Assembly: GCF_020217025.1 (NCBI RefSeq)
Contig: NZ_JAIWOF010000022.1
Coordinates: 1 to 10,000, forward strand
DNA length: 10,000 bases
Direction: 5' to 3'
From: Flavobacterium sp.
Lineage (GTDB): Bacteria; Bacteroidota; Bacteroidia; Flavobacteriales; Flavobacteriaceae
Positions within the stretch are counted from its first letter, which is position 1, and every line of letters begins with the position of its first letter. Position numbers and translations under genes: made by a program. Under the pieces are notes generated by a model, which was not told the DNA's origin, did not search any database, and saw only the letters and a list, made by a program, of their open reading frames with translations. This document shows positions 7,132-10,000 of the stretch, piece by piece.

Positions 7132-7178
7132 GCCACAGATTACAGGATTGAATCCTTTTGAATCCTTTAATCCGTGGC
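7132..7178. repeat. Imperfect palindrome 1, REP-like intergenic element
   Basis: GCCACAGATTACAGGATT (7132-7149) pairs with AATCCTTTAATCCGTGGC (7161-7178), 16 of 18 positions complementary, with an 11-base loop. The right half also contains a 10-base direct repeat, TGAATCCTTT, at 7149-7158 and 7159-7168. Seven or more A residues follow. It begins 6 bases after the asd stop. It could act as a 3'-end stabiliser or bidirectional terminator for asd, or be a dispersed repeat; CCACAGATTA-type repeats are, from memory, common between flavobacterial genes. Confidence 0.75.
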
Positions 7179-7189
7179 AAAAAAATAAC

Positions 7190-7239
7190 CACGAACTAAC
7201 GAAATAGGTCATCAAAACTTAAAAATTCGTTAATTCGTG
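7190..7239. repeat. Imperfect palindrome 2, REP-like intergenic element
   Basis: CACGAACTAACGAA (7190-7203) pairs with TTCGTTAATTCGTG (7226-7239), 13 of 14 positions complementary, around a 22-base loop. Each arm is itself a doubled ACGAA/TTCGT unit. A T-rich stretch follows (7241-7260), so on the plus strand it might also help to terminate transcription. It starts 12 bases after palindrome 1 and differs from it in sequence, so these are two element types side by side. Confidence 0.7.
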
Positions 7240-7269
7240 ATTTGTTTTTTTTGTTTCTTTCTAAAAACA

Positions 7270-7277
7270 TATCTTTG
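7270..7277 (+). promoter_or_regulatory. Candidate -7 box overlapping the start region of the His/Cys-rich gene
   Basis: TATCTTTG matches TAnnTTTG exactly and ends only 2 bases before the ATG at 7280. TTTG sequences upstream lie 16 or 25 bases away, neither ideal as a -33 box. If it is used, the transcript would be leaderless or would begin inside the presumed coding sequence. Confidence 0.45.
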
Positions 7278-7279
7278 TG

Positions 7280-7630
7280 ATGGTGAAAAAGAAATTATTA
7301 CATATGAATTTGTTTTTGATGCTTGCAGTATTATTTGCTGTGAGTTATCAGTCTATTCATACTTTTTCGCACGATCATCATTTAAAATCGGAATGTTGTG
7401 ATGATTCGCATCATTTGACTTTTAAAACTTCTGAAAAAACGTTTACTGAAAGTGAAGACTGTCCCGTTTGTGATTTCAAATTTGCGGCTTTTCTTTCACC
7501 AGAAGTATTCCATTTTGACTTTATTCCTTCGTTTTACGAAATTCCGTATCAATTCAACAGTAATGAATCTTGCATTACGTTTGAAGGAAATTCGTTCTAC
7601 CTTCGTGGTCCACCGGTTTTTATGGCTTAA
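7280..7630 (+). CDS. Small exported His/Cys-rich protein, putative metal-binding
   Basis: With the ATG at 7280 the product is 116 residues. MVKKKLL plus a hydrophobic core (about 10-23) reads as a signal peptide or N-terminal anchor. After it come clustered metal ligands: HTFSHDHH (His27, 31, 33, 34), Cys39-Cys40, His44-His45 and DCPVC (Cys61, Cys64). The tail ends YLRGPPVFMA. I do not recognise a named family. The layout (signal, His cluster, CPxC, terminal RGPP) resembles small periplasmic proteins such as DUF2946 found next to copper receptors in Proteobacteria, but this is by memory and analogy. The receptor gene 100 bases downstream supports a role in metal sensing, binding or delivery. 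The start is uncertain: GTG 7277, ATG 7280, GTG 7283 or ATG 7304 (which would lose the KKK n-region). The predicted promoter overlaps the first two. Confidence 0.8.
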   Translation: MVKKKLLHMNLFLMLAVLFAVSYQSIHTFSHDHHLKSECCDDSHHLTFKTSEKTFTESEDCPVCDFKFAAFLSPEVFHFDFIPSFYEIPYQFNSNESCITFEGNSFYLRGPPVFMA

Positions 7631-7664
7631 ATAATTTCGCTTTGTTTTCTAAACAAGGTTTATG

Positions 7665-7702
7665 TTGCTGTATATCAAAATGATGTACATGTATTGCTGT
7701 AT
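7665..7702. promoter_or_regulatory. Candidate operator before the TonB-dependent receptor
   Basis: Two exact 9-base direct repeats, TTGCTGTAT, occur at 7665-7673 and 7694-7702. Between them are two overlapping 8-base perfect palindromes, ATGTACAT (7683-7690) and TACATGTA (7686-7693). The cluster ends 28 bases before the receptor ATG, a sensible place for a metal-responsive repressor. No known Fur or Zur consensus is recognised and no convincing -7 box accompanies it. Confidence 0.35.
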
Positions 7703-7730
7703 TATTTATCAAATAAAAACAAATTAAAAA

Positions 7731-9932
7731 ATGAAATATCTTTTCAATATACTACTGCTATTGTCATCGATAGCCGGTTTCTCGCAATTCAAAATAAGCG
7801 GTTATGTTACCGATGCAAACAACCAAAAATTATCTGGTGTTATTGTACATATCGAAGAAAATAATTCGGAAACTACAACCAACGAAAACGGTTTTTATCA
7901 ATTTTCATCGTTACCAAAAGGAACTAACAAAATTATTTTTCATTTATCGGGTTACGAAACCAAGAGTGAAATCGTAATGAATAACGGAGCCGAAATCAAA
8001 TTGAACGTAATTCTTACCGAAAAAGAACAACATTTAGAGGAAGTAATTGTTTCTACTTTATACAACAAAATACAATCGCAAAATGTGATGAAAGTGGAGC
8101 ATGCTTCGGTAAAAACACTAAAAGAAAATGGCGCAACTTCGCTTATTGATGGAATTGCAACTATCCCTGGAGTTTCTCAGATTTCAACAGGAAATTCTAT
8201 TGGAAAGCCTGTAATTCGTGGTTTAAGTGGCAATCGTGTTTTGGTGTATTCGCAAGGGGTTCGAATGGAAAATCAACAATTTGGCGAAGAACATGGTTTA
8301 GGTTTAAACGCTGCCGGAATTGAAAGTGTAGAAGTCATCAAAGGACCAGCTTCCTTATTATATGGTTCTGATGCTTTGGGTGGCGTGGTGTATTTTAATC
8401 CGGAGAAATATGCTTCTTTTCAAGAAAAATCAGCTGATTTTGAACAAAAATATTTTACGAATACACAAGGAACTTCAACAACTTTCGGGTTTAAAGCATC
8501 GCCATCCAACTTTAAGTTTTTGGTTAGAGGAAATTACACATCGCATGCCGATTACAAAGTTCCGACTGGTGACAGAATTATAAATACGCGTTTCATCGAG
8601 AAAGATTTTAAATCGGGAATTGGGTATTCCAATTCAAAAATTTCTACCGATTTTAGATACAATTACAACAACTTAAACTTAGGTTTACCTGAAGAAGATT
8701 TAGAAAATTCAGGTTTCCGAAATCCACTTTATCCAAAACAAGAAGTAGATAATCATGTGTTGAGTTTGAACCAGAAAATCTACTTTAAAAATTCGAAATT
8801 AGAAGGTGATTTTGGCTATTCATTAAACGATAGAAAAGAACTAGAAGCGCCCAATGAAATTGCGTTATTTATGAAATTGAAAACTGCGAGTTACAATGTG
8901 AAATACTATCTTCCAAAAATGAGCCGTTGGGAAAGCATCATTGGAATTCAAGGAATTGATCAAACCAATACCAATTTCGGAGAAGAATTGTTAATTCCAG
9001 ATGCAAATGTGAAAGATTTTGGTGCTTTTGCTACAACCAATTACACTTGGAACTCGAACATTCTACAAGCGGGAATTCGTTATGATAATAGAAAAATCAA
9101 CACTTCCACTCACGGAATTGAAGGCGAAGAAGGCTATTTTGAAGCTATTGACAAACACTTCAACAGTTTCAACGCTTCTTTAGGTTACAAAACCAATTTA
9201 TCTAGTTATATTTCAACCCGAATTAATATTGCTTCTGGATTTAGAGCTCCGAATTTATCCGAATTGACTTCAAATGGCATTCACGAAGGAAGTAATCGTT
9301 ATGAGATTGGTAATTCTGAATTAAAAAACGAACAAAATTTTCAAGTGGATTTGAATTTGGAATACAAAAGCGAACATTTTGAATGGTTTGTAAACGGATT
9401 TTACAACCACGTAAACAATTACATTTACATTACACCAACAGGTGCCGAAATTGACGGAAATGACGTGTACAATTATGTGCAAAACAACGCCTATTTGTTT
9501 GGTGGAGAAGCTGGAATTCACTTTCATCCACATCCGTATGATTGGTTACATTTTACCAGTAGTTTTGAAAGTGTTACAGGAAAACAAAACGACAATTATT
9601 TACCATTAATCCCAGCGAATCAATGGAAAAACAACATTCGTATGGAATTTGAATCGTTTAAATATTTAAAAAACGCTTATCTATCCTATTTCTTCAATTA
9701 TACTTTTAAACAAAACAATATCAACGAATTTGAGACTAGAACGCCAGACTACTTGTTGATTAATTTTGCTGTTGGCGGAAAAGTAACATTGGGTAAAACC
9801 GCTTTTAATGTAAATTTAAACGCTAATAATCTTTTAGACAAAACGTATACGAATCACTTATCAAGATTAAAAACAGACGGAATTAACAATATGGGACGAA
9901 ATATAATTCTGAGTTTAAATTTTGATTTATAA
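7731..9932 (+). CDS. TonB-dependent outer-membrane receptor, probable metal uptake
   Basis: The 733-residue protein begins with a signal peptide (MKYLFNILLLLSSIAGFSQ, cleavage probably near residue 18). A carboxypeptidase-regulatory-like beta domain follows (about 20-100, ISGYVTDANNQKLSGVIV), then a TonB-box-like EEVIVS (103-108). The plug domain (about 115-225) contains GKPVIRGLSGNRVLV (from residue 158), QGVRMENQQFGEEHG (to 189) and VEVIKGPASLLYGSDALGGVV. The remainder is a 22-strand-type barrel with a normal end (NANNLLDKTYTNHL, then NIILSLNFDL). It imports a ligand across the outer membrane using TonB-ExbBD energy. The plug pattern resembles ZnuD-like and other metal receptors, and the His/Cys-rich gene upstream points to zinc or copper. 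The HFHPHPY segment (597-603) may be only a barrel-strand motif of this subfamily. Substrate assignment is inferred. No SusD partner is seen. Confidence 0.93.
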   Translation: MKYLFNILLLLSSIAGFSQFKISGYVTDANNQKLSGVIVHIEENNSETTTNENGFYQFSSLPKGTNKIIFHLSGYETKSEIVMNNGAEIKLNVILTEKEQHLEEVIVSTLYNKIQSQNVMKVEHASVKTLKENGATSLIDGIATIPGVSQISTGNSIGKPVIRGLSGNRVLVYSQGVRMENQQFGEEHGLGLNAAGIESVEVIKGPASLLYGSDALGGVVYFNPEKYASFQEKSADFEQKYFTNTQGTSTTFGFKASPSNFKFLVRGNYTSHADYKVPTGDRIINTRFIEKDFKSGIGYSNSKISTDFRYNYNNLNLGLPEEDLENSGFRNPLYPKQEVDNHVLSLNQKIYFKNSKLEGDFGYSLNDRKELEAPNEIALFMKLKTASYNVKYYLPKMSRWESIIGIQGIDQTNTNFGEELLIPDANVKDFGAFATTNYTWNSNILQAGIRYDNRKINTSTHGIEGEEGYFEAIDKHFNSFNASLGYKTNLSSYISTRINIASGFRAPNLSELTSNGIHEGSNRYEIGNSELKNEQNFQVDLNLEYKSEHFEWFVNGFYNHVNNYIYITPTGAEIDGNDVYNYVQNNAYLFGGEAGIHFHPHPYDWLHFTSSFESVTGKQNDNYLPLIPANQWKNNIRMEFESFKYLKNAYLSYFFNYTFKQNNINEFETRTPDYLLINFAVGGKVTLGKTAFNVNLNANNLLDKTYTNHLSRLKTDGINNMGRNIILSLNFDL

Positions 9933-9959
9933 TTAACAACTCTTTATAATCCTTTTGAA

Positions 9960-9967
9960 TATCTTTG
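9960..9967 (+). promoter_or_regulatory. Candidate -7 box for the gene at the right edge
   Basis: TATCTTTG, an exact TAnnTTTG match and identical to the box before the His/Cys-rich gene, lies 20 bases before an ATG at 9988. No TTTG is found at the expected -33 distance. It suggests that the next gene can be transcribed independently of the receptor. Confidence 0.4.
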
Positions 9968-9987
9968 TTTTAATCAACTAACCCAAT

Positions 9988-10000
9988 ATGAAAAGAACAA
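9988..10000 (+). CDS. Start of a further gene, truncated by window edge
   Basis: ATG AAA AGA ACA (MKRT) begins 55 bases after the receptor stop, behind a TAnnTTTG box, in the same direction. A basic start like MKR would suit a signal peptide or lipoprotein, which would fit a metal-locus partner, but four codons are too few to identify anything. Confidence 0.45.

Noticed and set aside
7642..7656. TTGTTT / AAACAA hairpin just after the His/Cys-rich gene
   Set aside because: Six weak base pairs with no T-tract; too little to call an attenuator or terminator before the receptor gene.
9519..9539. HFHPHPY in the receptor as a dedicated metal-binding loop
   Set aside because: It sits where a barrel strand is expected and, from memory, FHPHPxDWLHF-like strands are frequent in this receptor subfamily, so it is not evidence for metal specificity by itself.
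1..10000. Search for CRISPR arrays, tRNA or rRNA genes, insertion sequences, phage or defence genes
   Set aside because: No regularly spaced repeats, cloverleaf-like sequence, transposase or nuclease motifs were seen on either strand; the window is mostly housekeeping genes.

Overview
The window looks like a chromosomal housekeeping segment from a member of the Bacteroidota, most likely Flavobacteriaceae. This rests on low GC, start sites without purine-rich Shine-Dalgarno sequences, several upstream boxes of the form TAnnTTTG (the Bacteroidota -7 element), and lineage-typical genes: a fused MurF-alanine racemase, a short RsmI, and a TonB-dependent receptor with an N-terminal carboxypeptidase-regulatory-like domain. 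No rRNA, tRNA, CRISPR array, insertion sequence or phage gene is visible, and no stretch longer than about 150 bases lacks a gene.

Left part (1-2354). A truncated OsmC-family peroxidase gene runs off the left edge on the minus strand. A very AT-rich small ORF (456-713, +) follows. It converges, with a 3-base gap, on a minus-strand pair: rsmI (16S rRNA methyltransferase) and, upstream of it, an acidic low-complexity protein of unknown function. The stop codon of the acidic protein gene directly abuts the rsmI start.

Middle part (2355-7126). A compact divergent promoter region separates that pair from tdk (thymidine kinase), which is followed after one base by a TTG-started murF-alr fusion. 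Together these supply dTMP by salvage, and D-alanine plus its ligation to the peptidoglycan precursor. mscL (mechanosensitive channel) comes next and ends at a strong intrinsic terminator. asd (aspartate-semialdehyde dehydrogenase) has its own promoter and feeds the lysine/diaminopimelate and threonine/methionine branches, so peptidoglycan supply is a loose theme.

Right part (7127-10000). Two successive imperfect palindromes resembling dispersed intergenic repeats separate asd from a likely metal-uptake locus. That locus has a small exported His/Cys-rich protein with a CPVC motif, a complete TonB-dependent outer-membrane receptor, and the first codons of a further gene at the right edge. Zinc or copper handling is an inference from context and residue content.

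I found no convincing undescribed defence or mobile system. The items most worth a second look are the His/Cys-rich protein plus receptor locus with its odd promoter/start arrangement and candidate operator, the paired palindromes, the acidic protein coupled to rsmI, and the AT-rich orphan ORF.
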